A DNA stretch of 58,584 nt, taken from contig NZ_JAUYWA010000024.1 in assembly GCF_030689025.1 (NCBI RefSeq), positions 1 to 58,584 on the forward strand, given 5' to 3'. Both the position numbers and the translations under genes were made by a program. This DNA is from Oceanobacter sp. 1_MG-2023. Its GTDB lineage: Bacteria > Pseudomonadota > Gammaproteobacteria > Pseudomonadales > Oceanobacteraceae. How positions within the stretch are numbered: position 1 is the stretch's first letter; every line of letters begins with the position of its first letter. Positions 17,960 through 26,425 of this stretch are shown piece after piece. Under the pieces are notes generated by a model, which was not told where the DNA came from, did not search any database, and was given only the letters and a program-made list of their open reading frames with translations.

Positions 17960-19549
17960 ATGTCTATGTCTAGTATCTCTCAGGAAGTCTCGACACGTCG
18001 TACTTTCGCCATCATCTCCCACCCGGATGCGGGTAAAACCACGATTACTGAAAAGCTGTTGCTGTTCGGAAACGCCATTCAGTTGGCCGGTACTGTAAAA
18101 GGCAAAAAGACGGGCCGTATGGCCACATCGGACTGGATGCAGATGGAGCAAGACCGGGGCATCTCGATCACCACGTCGGTGATGCAGTTTCCTTATCGGG
18201 ACTGCATGGTCAACCTGCTGGATACTCCAGGGCACGAAGATTTCTCGGAAGATACCTACCGTACCCTGACCGCCGTGGATTCAGTCTTAATGGTGATCGA
18301 CGGCGCGAAAGGTGTTGAGGATCGGACCATCAAGCTGATGGAAGTATGCCGTTTGCGGGATACCCCGATTTTTACCTTTATCAACAAAATGGATCGCGAA
18401 GTTCGCGATCACATTGAAGTGCTGGACGAAATCGAAACCATTCTGAAGATCAAGTGTGCCCCCGTTACCTGGCCAATCGGCATGGGTAAGGCGTTCAAGG
18501 GGGTGTACAACCTGGTCACCGACACCATTCATGTGTTCCAGCCAGGGCAAGCGAGCATTGTCCCGGATGATACCCGGATTCAGGGGATTGAGTCGGCTGA
18601 AGCGCTGGCCTTGTTGGGTGAAGAACTGGTAACGGAGCTGATTGATGAAATCGAGCTGGTGCGGGGTGCCAGTTATGAATTTGATCTGGATGAATACCGC
18701 GAAGGCAAAATGACACCGGTGTTTTTTGGTACGGCGCTGTCAAACTTCGGTGTGCGGGAAATGCTCAACTATTTTGTTGAGTGGGCACCGGCCCCGATTG
18801 CACGGGAAACCAACGAGCGCACTGTCGAGCCAACAGAAGAAGCCTTTTCCGGCTTTATTTTCAAAATCCAGGCGAATATGGACCCGAAACACCGTGACCG
18901 CATTGCTTTTATGCGAGTGTGCTCCGGGACTTACAGCAAAGGCATGAAGATGCGCCATACCCGCATCGGCAAGGACATCAAGGTCGCGGATGCGGTCACC
19001 TTCCTGGCCGGGGACCGTAGTCAGGTCGAAGAGGCTATTTCTGGCGATATTATCGGTCTGCACAATCATGGCACCATCCAGATTGGTGATACCTTTACGC
19101 AAGGCCATGACATGCGGTTTACCGGTATCCCGCATTTTGCTCCGGAGTTGTTCAAGCGCGTACGACTGAAAGACCCTCTGAAGATGAAGCAGCTGCAAAA
19201 AGGCCTGCAGCAGTTATCGGAAGAAGGGGCGACCCAGCTGTTTATGCCAATCAACAACAATGACCTGATTCTGGGGGCTGTCGGGGTACTGCAGTTTGAT
19301 GTTGTACAGCAGCGCTTGCGGGACGAATACAAGGTTGAATGTATTTACGAGCCGGTCAGTGTGAATACCGCCCGCTGGGTGTACTGCAACGACAGTAAAA
19401 TGCTGGAAGACTTTAAACGCAAGGCCGTCGATAATCTGGCTATTGATGGCGGCGGCTATCTGACGTATATCGCCCCGACACGGGTGAACCTAAGTCTTAT
19501 TCAGGATCGCTGGCCCGATGTTGAATTCCGCTCAACCCGTGAGCATTAA
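17960..19549 (+). CDS. prfC: Peptide chain release factor 3
   Basis: GTPase that recycles RF1 and RF2 from the ribosome after termination. From the ATG at 17960 it has 529 residues, the same as E. coli RF3. GTPase motifs are G1 HPDAGKTT, G3 DTPGHEDF and G4 NKMD near the N-terminus; domains II and III follow. Starting at 17960 places QEV at residues 8-10 as in the E. coli protein. The reading frame continues upstream to 17885, but that part has no family resemblance. The start has no strong ribosome-binding site. Confidence 0.95.
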   Translation: MSMSSISQEVSTRRTFAIISHPDAGKTTITEKLLLFGNAIQLAGTVKGKKTGRMATSDWMQMEQDRGISITTSVMQFPYRDCMVNLLDTPGHEDFSEDTYRTLTAVDSVLMVIDGAKGVEDRTIKLMEVCRLRDTPIFTFINKMDREVRDHIEVLDEIETILKIKCAPVTWPIGMGKAFKGVYNLVTDTIHVFQPGQASIVPDDTRIQGIESAEALALLGEELVTELIDEIELVRGASYEFDLDEYREGKMTPVFFGTALSNFGVREMLNYFVEWAPAPIARETNERTVEPTEEAFSGFIFKIQANMDPKHRDRIAFMRVCSGTYSKGMKMRHTRIGKDIKVADAVTFLAGDRSQVEEAISGDIIGLHNHGTIQIGDTFTQGHDMRFTGIPHFAPELFKRVRLKDPLKMKQLQKGLQQLSEEGATQLFMPINNNDLILGAVGVLQFDVVQQRLRDEYKVECIYEPVSVNTARWVYCNDSKMLEDFKRKAVDNLAIDGGGYLTYIAPTRVNLSLIQDRWPDVEFRSTREH

Positions 19550-19906
19550 TTCATTGTGCGCAGGGATGCCCTCTGTAACCGCCCATGTTCTCCGTCGCCG
19601 CTCATAACGGCACGGAGTCGGTTCTTGGGGGATGGATAGACAAGGCCATGCCGGTTTTGTATGGACGAAGCCAATCTGTGGACAATAAAAATCCGTAGAT
19701 AATCCATTTTTAAGTGGACTGTTTTCTGCACTAAAGATACAATCCGCGCCCCTTTATGAAAAGACGGCTCATTCTGGCACTCGTGTCGTGACGGCTGATC
19801 CGCGATTGACTGTGTTAAAAATACACAGGTGGTTGCGTGGGTAATAACCGTCCTGTAGAATGCCGCCCTCTTTTCTGATCAACATGCCCTTGAAGGCGAG
19901 AATTTG
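19550..19906. other. Intergenic region between prfC and rplM
   Basis: 357 bp without an ORF of note. Its last 75 bases hold the rplM promoter and leader. The rest has GC-rich short repeats after prfC but no clear intrinsic terminator. Confidence 0.5.
19833..19861 (+). promoter_or_regulatory. sigma70 promoter of rplM-rpsI
   Basis: TTGCGT and TAGAAT are separated by exactly 17 bases, with the -10 box 45 bases before the rplM start codon. Confidence 0.65.
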
Positions 19907-20341
19907 ATGAAAACTTACAGCGCAAAACCCGAAGCCGTAAAACGTGAATGGTTTGTTGTTGATGCAGCTGATCAGACGCTGGGTCGCCTGGCCACCGAGG
20001 TTGCTCGCCGTTTGAGAGGCAAGCACAAGCCAGAATACACACCACACGTTGATACCGGCGATTATATCGTCGTGATCAATGCTGAAAAAGTAAAAGTCAC
20101 TGGTAAAAAAACCAGCGATAAAATGTATTACCGCCACACCGGTTATCCTGGTGGTCTGAAATCGATCTCTTTTGAAAAGCTGATCGACTACAAGCCTCAG
20201 GACGTAATCGAACTGGCAGTTAAAGGCATGCTGCCCAAGAATCCTCTTGGACGCGCCATGTTCAAGAAAATGAAAGTTTACGCAGGTAGCGAGCATCCAC
20301 ACACCGCTCAGCAGCCTCAAGAACTGAAGCTGGGAGAATAA
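19907..20341 (+). CDS. rplM: 50S ribosomal protein L13
   Basis: 144 residues of the early-assembling large-subunit protein L13. The opening [19 protein letters not shown] and the motifs [23 protein letters not shown] and [22 protein letters not shown] are family hallmarks. The ATG at 19907 is used; the codon three bases upstream is TTG. It is co-transcribed with rpsI, which begins one base after its stop. Confidence 0.98.
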   Translation: MKTYSAKPEAVKREWFVVDAADQTLGRLATEVARRLRGKHKPEYTPHVDTGDYIVVINAEKVKVTGKKTSDKMYYRHTGYPGGLKSISFEKLIDYKPQDVIELAVKGMLPKNPLGRAMFKKMKVYAGSEHPHTAQQPQELKLGE

Positions 20342-20342
20342 T

Positions 20343-20735
20343 ATGGCCGTAACTCAATACTACGGTACCGGTCGTCGCAAGACGTCTACTGCTCGCGTTT
20401 TCTTGCGTCCAGGTACTGGCTCTATCGTAATCAACAAGCGCACACTGGAAGAGTACTTCGGTCGTGAAACTGCTCGTATGGTTGTCCGTCAGCCTCTGGA
20501 ATTGACTGAAAGTCTGGAGAAGTTTGACATTGTCGTGAATGTTAACGGCGGTGGTGGTAATGGTCAGGCGGGTGCTATCCGTCACGGCATTACTCGTGCC
20601 CTGATGCAATACGACGAAACGCTACGTCCATCACTTCGTGCCGCGGGTTACGTTACTCGTGATGCTCGTGAGGTTGAACGTAAGAAAGTCGGCCTGCGTA
20701 AAGCACGTAAGAAGCCGCAGTTCTCCAAACGTTAA
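20343..20735 (+). CDS. rpsI: 30S ribosomal protein S9
   Basis: 130 residues. The protein starts with [20 protein letters not shown], contains [20 protein letters not shown], and ends with [11 protein letters not shown]. This C-terminal tail reaches the P-site tRNA in known ribosome structures. It follows rplM directly as in most proteobacteria and is closed by a strong terminator 17 bases after the stop. Confidence 0.98.
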   Translation: MAVTQYYGTGRRKTSTARVFLRPGTGSIVINKRTLEEYFGRETARMVVRQPLELTESLEKFDIVVNVNGGGGNGQAGAIRHGITRALMQYDETLRPSLRAAGYVTRDAREVERKKVGLRKARKKPQFSKR

Positions 20736-20751
20736 GCGATTTATTGCTTAC

Positions 20752-20794
20752 AAAAAAAAGCGTCCCTTGGCTTATGTCAATGGACGCTTTTTTT
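20752..20794. terminator. Intrinsic terminator after rpsI
   Basis: A-rich arm, GCGTCC paired with GGACGC, and a run of seven T. The symmetric A/T flanks mean it could work in both directions. Confidence 0.85.
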
Positions 20795-20829
20795 GTTTTT
20801 ATATCCCTACAGTGGGTATGTCTTCCCGG

Positions 20830-20858
20830 TTGTTTCAAATCCTCAATTTCTTTACTAT
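20830..20858 (+). promoter_or_regulatory. sigma70 promoter of petABC
   Basis: TTGTTT and TACTAT with a 17-base spacer, between the rpsI terminator and petA, about 100 bases before the petA start. Confidence 0.6.
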
Positions 20859-20959
20859 GTGCGCCGCTCTGCATTCTACGCCGGGTCTGCCGACCGTAGT
20901 CCCTCTCAGGCAAACGACCTCGCGGCAGAAAAGAATTTTAATGATGGGAGAAGATGGTA

Positions 20960-21556
20960 ATGAGTCAAGACGGCGTTAATAAAGGTCGGCGCACCCTGCT
21001 GGTGGGCGTGACTTCTGCTGTCGGCGCGGTTGGTGCTGGCTTCGTCGCTGTACCCTTCGTCAAATCTTGGGTTCCAAGTGAAAAGGCGAAAGCGGCAGGC
21101 GCTCCGGCCAAGATCGATGTCAGCAAGATCGAACCAGGTTCGATGCTGACAGCCGAATGGCGTGGTAAGCCGGTATACGTTGTGCGTCGTACAGACGACA
21201 TGCTGGAAAATCTTCCAGAGCACAATGACCGACTGAAAGATCCGGATAACAGCAACAAGGCTCAGCAACCAGCCTACGCTGATAACATCAATCGCTCACG
21301 CAAACCGGAAGTACTGGTTGTGCTGGGTGTTTGTACCCACTTGGGGTGTGCTCCCAAGTACTTTGGCGAAGTTCAACCCCAACAGTTTGATGCAAACTGG
21401 CCTGGCGGTTGGTTCTGCCCATGTCACGGTTCTCGTTTTGATCTGTCTGGTCGTGTTTTTCAGGGATCTCCGGCTGCGTCCAACCTGGAAATTCCACCGC
21501 ACAGCTATGAAAGTGCCAATGTGGTTGTAGTCGGTGTGGATGAGGAGAACGCCTGA
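20960..21556 (+). CDS. petA: Rieske iron-sulfur subunit of the cytochrome bc1 complex
   Basis: 198 residues. A twin-arginine N-terminus (KGRRTLL) precedes one membrane helix (about 14-33). The [2Fe-2S] cluster is bound by CTHLGC and CPCHGS, in the normal order. It passes electrons from ubiquinol to cytochrome c1. The ATG at 20960 is preferred; 20954 lies only four bases from the GGAG. Its stop overlaps the cytochrome b start (TGATG). Confidence 0.96.
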   Translation: MSQDGVNKGRRTLLVGVTSAVGAVGAGFVAVPFVKSWVPSEKAKAAGAPAKIDVSKIEPGSMLTAEWRGKPVYVVRRTDDMLENLPEHNDRLKDPDNSNKAQQPAYADNINRSRKPEVLVVLGVCTHLGCAPKYFGEVQPQQFDANWPGGWFCPCHGSRFDLSGRVFQGSPAASNLEIPPHSYESANVVVVGVDEENA

Positions 21557-22782
21557 TGAGTAACAAGCAAAACACCCTGATGGGTTGGGTTGATGACCGC
21601 TTGCCGGTTACCAGCACCTATGAAAAGCATATGTCGAAGTACTATGCTCCGAAGAACTTCAACTTCTGGTATTTCTTCGGCGTACTGTCGATGCTGATGC
21701 TGGTTAACCAGATTCTGACCGGTGTCTGGCTGACCATGAACTTCACCCCAAGTGCCGATGCCGCATTCGCCTCGGTTGAATACATCATGCGTGATGTCGA
21801 GTGGGGTTGGCTGATTCGTTATATGCATTCGACCGGTGCAACTTTCTTCTTTATCGCGGTGTATCTGCATATGATGCGGGCGATTCTGTATGGTTCCTAC
21901 CAGAAACCACGTGAATTGATCTGGATCTTCGGTATGGCCATCTATCTGGCTCTGATGGCAGAAGCCTTTATGGGTTATGTACTGCCATGGGGACAAATGT
22001 CTTACTGGGGTGCTCAGGTCATTATCTCGCTTTTCTCTGTTCTGCCTTACGGTAACGAACTGACTGAATGGATTCGTGGTGACTTCCTGATCTCCGGTGC
22101 AACGCTGAACCGTTTCTTTGCCTTGCACGTAGTGGCTGTGCCACTGGTGATTGTTGGTCTGGTGGTGATGCACTTGCTGGCCCTGCACGAAGTGGGTTCC
22201 AACAACCCTGACGGCATCGATATCAAAAAACTGAAAGACGAAAACGGGGTTCCTCTGGATGGCGTGCCATTCCACCCTTATTACTCAGTACACGACCTGG
22301 TCGGTATTGTGGTCTTCCTGATGGTGTTCTGTACGGTCATGTTCTTCTTCCCGGAAGGCGGCGGTTTCATGTTGGAGTATGCCAACTTTGAACCGGCTAA
22401 CGGTCTGAAAACACCGGAGCATATTGCCCCTGTCTGGTACTTTGGTGCCTTCTACGCGATTTTGCGTGCTGTACCCGACAAGCTGCTGGGTGTTGCCGCG
22501 ATGGGTGCTGCCATTGCAGTACTGTTTGTACTGCCGTGGCTGGATCGCAGTCCTGTGCGCAGCTGGCGCTATAAAGGCTGGATGAGCAGAACCTTTATTC
22601 TGGTGTTTGCCGTCGCCTTTATTCTGTTGACCTGGCTGGGTACTCAACCAACCAATGAACTGAATACCTTCCTGGCTCGTGCTTCATCGTTTATCTACTT
22701 CGGTTTCTTCTTGTTGATGCCTTTCTATACTCGTATGGAAAAAACCAAACCAGTGCCAGAACGCGTAACAGGAGGCCACTAA
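21556..22782 (+). CDS. petB: Cytochrome b subunit of the bc1 complex
   Basis: 408 residues with eight membrane helices. The two haem-ligating His pairs are visible: HSTGATFFFIAVYLH in helix II and HVVAVPLVIVGLVVMH in helix IV. The quinol-site loop reads PVWYF rather than PEWYF, a variant I recall from other proteobacteria. It carries the quinol oxidation and reduction sites. It overlaps petA by one base and petC by one base, so the three subunits are translated as a coupled set. Confidence 0.97.
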   Translation: MSNKQNTLMGWVDDRLPVTSTYEKHMSKYYAPKNFNFWYFFGVLSMLMLVNQILTGVWLTMNFTPSADAAFASVEYIMRDVEWGWLIRYMHSTGATFFFIAVYLHMMRAILYGSYQKPRELIWIFGMAIYLALMAEAFMGYVLPWGQMSYWGAQVIISLFSVLPYGNELTEWIRGDFLISGATLNRFFALHVVAVPLVIVGLVVMHLLALHEVGSNNPDGIDIKKLKDENGVPLDGVPFHPYYSVHDLVGIVVFLMVFCTVMFFFPEGGGFMLEYANFEPANGLKTPEHIAPVWYFGAFYAILRAVPDKLLGVAAMGAAIAVLFVLPWLDRSPVRSWRYKGWMSRTFILVFAVAFILLTWLGTQPTNELNTFLARASSFIYFGFFLLMPFYTRMEKTKPVPERVTGGH

Positions 22783-23540
22783 TGAAAACGTTATTTGCAT
22801 TAATTGCTGCACTGCTTCCTGCAGTTGCAATGGCGTCCAGTGAAGGTGTGCATCTGGACAAGCACCTGACCGATCTGACGGACAAGGCATCACTTCAACG
22901 TGGTGCCCAGACCTTCATGAACTACTGCATGGGTTGTCACTCGATGGAACATGCCCGGTTTAACCGCATAGCCAGTGACCTGGATATTCCAGAAGAGCTG
23001 ATGATGGAAAACCTGGTATTTGATACCGACAAGAAATTCGGTGCGCTGGCGACTATCGCCATGCGTACGGAAGATTCCAAAGTCTGGTTTGGTGCAGCGC
23101 CACCGGATCTGACTCTGGTCGCTCGGGTACGTCGTCCAGATTGGCTGTATACCTACTTACGCAGCTTTTATGTCGACCCAAGCCGTCCATGGGGTGTGAA
23201 TAACACGGTCTTCAAAGATGTGGGTATGCCTCATGTGCTGGCTGATCTGCAAGGTCTCCAGCACAAAGGTACTGCTCCGGTTGCTGTGGGTTATGACACA
23301 TTGACGGGTCAGGAAATCACCGAAGAGCACGAAGATGTGTTATATCTGGCAGAGCCAGGCACTCTGAGTGTTGCTGAGTATGATGATCTGATCTTTGATC
23401 TGGTGAACTTCATGACTTACTCCGCTGAGCCGATTGCGGTTGAGCGTGAAAGACTGGGTTGGTGGGTACTGTTGTTCCTGGCAATCTTCTTTGTACCTGT
23501 GTACATGTTGAACAAGGAATACTGGCGCGACGTGCATTAA
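22782..23540 (+). CDS. petC: Cytochrome c1 subunit of the bc1 complex
   Basis: 252 residues. A signal peptide (about 1-19) is followed by the haem-binding CMGCH (Cys49, Cys52, His53). The PPDLTLVARVR segment lies mid-protein, and a C-terminal anchor helix (WWVLLFLAIFFVPVYML) precedes KEYWRDVH. The axial Met is likely in the VGMPHVL segment. It hands electrons to soluble cytochrome c. A terminator-like hairpin follows 20 bases downstream. Confidence 0.96.
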   Translation: MKTLFALIAALLPAVAMASSEGVHLDKHLTDLTDKASLQRGAQTFMNYCMGCHSMEHARFNRIASDLDIPEELMMENLVFDTDKKFGALATIAMRTEDSKVWFGAAPPDLTLVARVRRPDWLYTYLRSFYVDPSRPWGVNNTVFKDVGMPHVLADLQGLQHKGTAPVAVGYDTLTGQEITEEHEDVLYLAEPGTLSVAEYDDLIFDLVNFMTYSAEPIAVERERLGWWVLLFLAIFFVPVYMLNKEYWRDVH

Positions 23541-23560
23541 TCGCCCGGTATTTTGACGCT

Positions 23561-23598
23561 AGCCTGGCCGTTTATGCGGCCGGGCTATCTTTGTTTTT
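23561..23598 (+). terminator. Terminator between petC and sspA
   Basis: A ten-base-pair stem (one G-U) with a TTTATG loop is followed by ATCTTTGTTTTT. The next gene starts 34 bases later, so sspAB either has its own promoter within this region or depends on read-through. Confidence 0.7.
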
Positions 23599-23631
23599 AG
23601 GTAATTGAATTTTTTAGCGAGTGAGGAAATT

Positions 23632-24258
23632 ATGGGGGTTGTAGCGAAACGCTCTACCATGACGTTTTATTCCGATGCCAAGGATCATTTCAGCCATCGT
23701 GTACGTATCGTACTGGCTGAAAAAGGTGTCGCCGTCGAAATTATGGATGTGGACCCGGACAACCTGCCCGAAGATCTGACATCCCTGAATCCTTACAACA
23801 CCCTGCCAACTCTGGTGGATCGGGAGCTGACTCTCTACGAAGACCCGAACATCATGATGGAATACCTCGACGAGCGTTTTCCTCATCCTCCACTGTTGCC
23901 TGTTTACCCCGTCGCACGTGCAGAAAGCCGGTTGTGGATCAAACGCATCGAGAAAGATTGGTGTGGCCTGGTCGGCACGATCCTGGCTGGAGGCGATGGC
24001 GTTGAAGAAGCGCGCAAGGCATTGACCGAAAGCCTGGTCAGCACGGCCCCCATTTTTGCCGAAATGTCATATTTCATGAGTGACGACTTCTCCATTGTGG
24101 ATTGCTGCGTTGCCCCTATCCTGTGGCGTTTGCCGGTGTTGGGCATAGAACTGCCAGAGCGTCAGTGCAAGCCACTGCTGCAATACATGGAACGCCTGTT
24201 CGATCGTGAATCGTTCCAGGCCAGCCTGACCGAAGCCGAACGGGAAATGCACGAATAA
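23632..24258 (+). CDS. sspA: Stringent starvation protein A
   Basis: 208 residues with a glutathione-transferase fold. The N-terminal thioredoxin-like domain contains [19 protein letters not shown] and [19 protein letters not shown]. The helical C-domain begins with [15 protein letters not shown]. SspA binds RNA polymerase and remodels transcription in stationary phase, acid stress and phage growth in known species; it lacks GST activity. The ATG at 23632 has GAGG upstream. Its stop overlaps the sspB start. Confidence 0.95.
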   Translation: MGVVAKRSTMTFYSDAKDHFSHRVRIVLAEKGVAVEIMDVDPDNLPEDLTSLNPYNTLPTLVDRELTLYEDPNIMMEYLDERFPHPPLLPVYPVARAESRLWIKRIEKDWCGLVGTILAGGDGVEEARKALTESLVSTAPIFAEMSYFMSDDFSIVDCCVAPILWRLPVLGIELPERQCKPLLQYMERLFDRESFQASLTEAEREMHE

Positions 24259-24680
24259 TGGAAACAATGACCCCAAGCCGACCTTACCTGGTACGCGCCC
24301 TGAACGAGTGGATCCTCGATAATCAGTGCACACCCTATGTATTGGTAGATGCCTCACTGGCTGGGGTTCAGGTGCCTCAGGATTATGTGAATAAAGGCCA
24401 AATCGTACTGAACATCAGTATGACGGCAGTTCAGAACCTGTTGATCGATGATCAGGGATTGTCCTTTAATGCCCGCTTTGGCGGTGTACCCATGTCGGTA
24501 TACGTGCCCACCGTGGCCATTCTGGCGATATACGCCAAGGAAAACGGTCAAGGTATGGTATTTGGTTCAGAAGCGGGTGCTCCTGATCCAAATACCCCAC
24601 CAGAGCCGCCCAAACCGAAGCAAGTCGAGCCAGAGAAAAAAGCCGGTGCTGGCCGTCCTTCGCTAAAAGTAGTGAAGTGA
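24258..24680 (+). CDS. sspB: ClpXP protease specificity-enhancing factor SspB
   Basis: 140 residues. The folded domain (about 1-110) holds RPYLVRALNEWILDNQCTPY and the conserved LNISMTAVQNL and FNARFGG strands that bind the ssrA tag. A Pro/Lys-rich flexible tail ends in RPSLKVVK, the ClpX-docking XB motif. It tethers ssrA-tagged peptides from stalled ribosomes to ClpXP. It is coupled to sspA by a four-base ATGG/TAATG junction. Confidence 0.95.
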   Translation: METMTPSRPYLVRALNEWILDNQCTPYVLVDASLAGVQVPQDYVNKGQIVLNISMTAVQNLLIDDQGLSFNARFGGVPMSVYVPTVAILAIYAKENGQGMVFGSEAGAPDPNTPPEPPKPKQVEPEKKAGAGRPSLKVVK

Positions 24681-24724
24681 TCTGACGCGTGTTCGAGATG
24701 TTTGAAGTGAAACATCGGATGCAT

Positions 24725-24752
24725 AAAAAAACCGCCTTCGGGCGGTTTTTTT
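24725..24752. terminator. Bidirectional terminator between sspB and map
   Basis: AAAAAACCGCC-TTC-GGGCGGTTTTTT. The A-run and T-run on each side let it serve both converging transcripts. Confidence 0.9.
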
Positions 24753-24789
24753 ATAGGTGGCTGATGATAGGGCCAGCAGGGTATTCCAG

Positions 24790-25575
24790 CTATTCTGTGG
24801 TATGAAGTGTTTTTTCTTCTTCCCTCAGCGTCAGTACTTCGTAACCATTGGCAGTCACGGCAATGGTATGCTCCCACTGGGCCGACAGCTTCTTGTCGCG
24901 GGTAATTACCGTCCAGCCGTCTTTCATATGCTTCAGTTTATGACTACCCTGATTGATCATCGGCTCAATGGTGAAGGTCATCCCGGCGGCCAGCGCCATC
25001 CCTATGCCGGGCTTGCCATAATGTGTGACCTGAGGCTCTTCGTGCATCTCGCGGCCAATGCCGTGACCACAATATTCCCGCACCACACTGTAACCGGCTT
25101 TTTCAGCCACTTGCTGAACCGCATGGCCAATATCGCCTAGCGTCACTCCGGGTTTTACGGTCCGGATACCGGCCCACATCGCTTCGTAAGTTGTCTCAAC
25201 CAGACGACGCGCCATTGGCGTAATCTTGCCAATGCAATACATCTTGCTGGAGTCAGCGATAAAGCCATTTTTCTCCAGTGTAATATCGCAGTTGATGATA
25301 TCGCCGTTACGTAAAATCTGGCTGGCCTTCGGTACCCCGTGGCACACCACATGATTGATCGACGTATTCAGGCAGTAGGGGAAATCATATTGCCCCCGGC
25401 TGGCTGGACGAGCGTTCAACTCGTTCTCAATAAAGGATTCGACCTTCAGGTTGATATCCATGGTGCTGATGCCAGCCACCACAAAGGTATCCAGCATCGC
25501 AAACACCTGTGCCAGCAAGTGGCCGGATTCACGCATCAGCCCGATTTCTGCCGGGGTTTTTACCATGGCGTTCAT
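24790..25575 (-). CDS. map: Type I methionine aminopeptidase
   Basis: 261 residues. It removes the initiator Met from new proteins. The five metal ligands fall in the expected motifs: two Asp (NCDITLEKNGFIADSS), His (GHGIGREMHEEP), Glu (FTIEPMI) and Glu (QWEHTIAV). The ATG at 25575 overlaps the stop of the upstream ParD-like gene (TAATG), so the two are one transcript with coupled translation. The usual housekeeping map stands beside rpsB in many proteobacteria; this one may be a second copy, which the window cannot show. The longer frame to 25614 is rejected. Confidence 0.95.
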   Translation of the reverse strand: MNAMVKTPAEIGLMRESGHLLAQVFAMLDTFVVAGISTMDINLKVESFIENELNARPASRGQYDFPYCLNTSINHVVCHGVPKASQILRNGDIINCDITLEKNGFIADSSKMYCIGKITPMARRLVETTYEAMWAGIRTVKPGVTLGDIGHAVQQVAEKAGYSVVREYCGHGIGREMHEEPQVTHYGKPGIGMALAAGMTFTIEPMINQGSHKLKHMKDGWTVITRDKKLSAQWEHTIAVTANGYEVLTLREEEKTLHTTE

Positions 25576-25817
25576 TAGCAGGCCTCTTGCTGACGCTGGA
25601 TGTCGGCCTTGCATTCAGATTTCAGAGTCGCCAGCGGCAACTCATTTGTGGTCAATAACTTGCGGGTTAACTGGGCGTAAGTGAGATCGGGGTAAAATTC
25701 CGCCAGCATCCCTATCTTGATCCAGTACTCCGCCTGCGAATTGATCGACCGCGCCATCACAGCACTGGTCTCACGGACTTCCTCGTGCAGTTCTTCCGAT
25801 ATTTTAACGATACCCAT
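25575..25817 (-). CDS. ParD-like antitoxin-family protein
   Basis: 80 residues. The start MGIVKISEELHEEVRETSAVMARSINSQAEYWIKIG fits a ribbon-helix-helix DNA-binding protein. It resembles the ParD-like antitoxin family that I recall next to map in other gammaproteobacteria. No ParE-like or other toxin is adjacent; instead map follows with an overlapping start. AGGAGG lies upstream of the ATG. A dyad in its predicted promoter suggests that it represses its own transcript, and so map. The role with map is unknown. Confidence 0.75.
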   Translation of the reverse strand: MGIVKISEELHEEVRETSAVMARSINSQAEYWIKIGMLAEFYPDLTYAQLTRKLLTTNELPLATLKSECKADIQRQQEAC

Positions 25818-25861
25818 AACGTTGACATCCTCCTGGCCGAAAATTGAGATCAGCCTCTGAC

Positions 25862-25891
25862 ACTACAAAACATATACGAATTGTATATCAA
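25862..25891 (-). promoter_or_regulatory. Promoter of the ParD-like/map operon with dyad
   Basis: Read on the minus strand: TTGATA, 18 bases, TGTAGT. The spacer contains ATATAC-N5-GTATAT (25872-25888), a perfect inverted repeat of the size bound by ribbon-helix-helix repressors. Confidence 0.5.
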
Positions 25892-26006
25892 TTGGATGGT
25901 CTGGATTGTTCGGATTTGAAAGACAGTGTGTTGTGGGTGAAGCCGAAACCGGGACCATGTAACGTGAAATACTCTGGTGGCTGCGATGGTTTGAAGGTTG
26001 AGGCCG

Positions 26007-26333
26007 TGTAGTGGCCAACTGATTCCGGACACGGTTTTAAGTTTTTCTTCTGCTGCGAGAGGGCTGATACCATCATTCGTCCAGACCCGTCGGTAGCCCT
26101 TCCAGTGCCGTAATCCCGGGATACGTCCATGGTTGTTTGGTAAGCTTCGGTGACGTTGCCGAGTTCTGTGGCCAGGGTAAGCAAGCCGACTTTGTGTCGA
26201 ATGATTCGTTCGTTACGATGGATCATGCGAGTTACCTTGTTGGTGTCGATCAAAGGTTTGGTCGCCTTTAATCTCAACCGGCAACTCGCTCCTTTTTAAT
26301 GAGCACTGCCAGATGGGGTCTGAATTGATTCAC
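26007..26333. mobile_element. Scar of one or more insertion sequences
   Basis: Between the ParD-like gene and gatB lies about 330 bp of IS debris. One side begins with a 26-base segment starting TGTAGTGGCC (26007-26032), which looks like an IS terminal repeat. Inside are the first ~40 codons of an IS481-like transposase. The far side has GGTCTGAATTGATTCA (26318-26333), like the outer end of IS481-type elements. No complete transposase or matching repeat pair remains. Confidence 0.5.
26110..26226 (-). pseudogene. Remnant of an IS481-like transposase N-terminus
   Basis: The segment IHRNERIIRHKVGLLTLATE followed by LGNV and later VSRDY matches the start of IS481-family transposases with their leading helix-turn-helix. 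After VSRD the family similarity stops; the expected catalytic DDE domain is missing. The frame stays open to 25888 but with unrelated sequence, and other frames there hold fragments such as GYRRVWTNDGISPL. Assignment is from memory of the family. Confidence 0.55.
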
Positions 26334-26387
26334 TTAATTTGTTGATATTCTTTCTGATATCTAAGGTTGCTCTGTTATTCAAACAGC

Positions 26388-26413
26388 CCAGACGTCCGTA
26401 TCCGAACGTCTGG
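26388..26413 (-). terminator. Hairpin after gatB
   Basis: CCAGACGT and ACGTCTGG pair across a ten-base loop, 13 bases past the gatB stop. The minus-strand tail (GGCTGTTTGAATAAC) is only weakly T-rich. Confidence 0.4.
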
Positions 26414-26425
26414 TGCACCAAAACG

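Noticed and set aside
21505..22275. 256-codon - strand frame
   Set aside because: Antisense to petB, with the excess of His and Gln typical of such frames.
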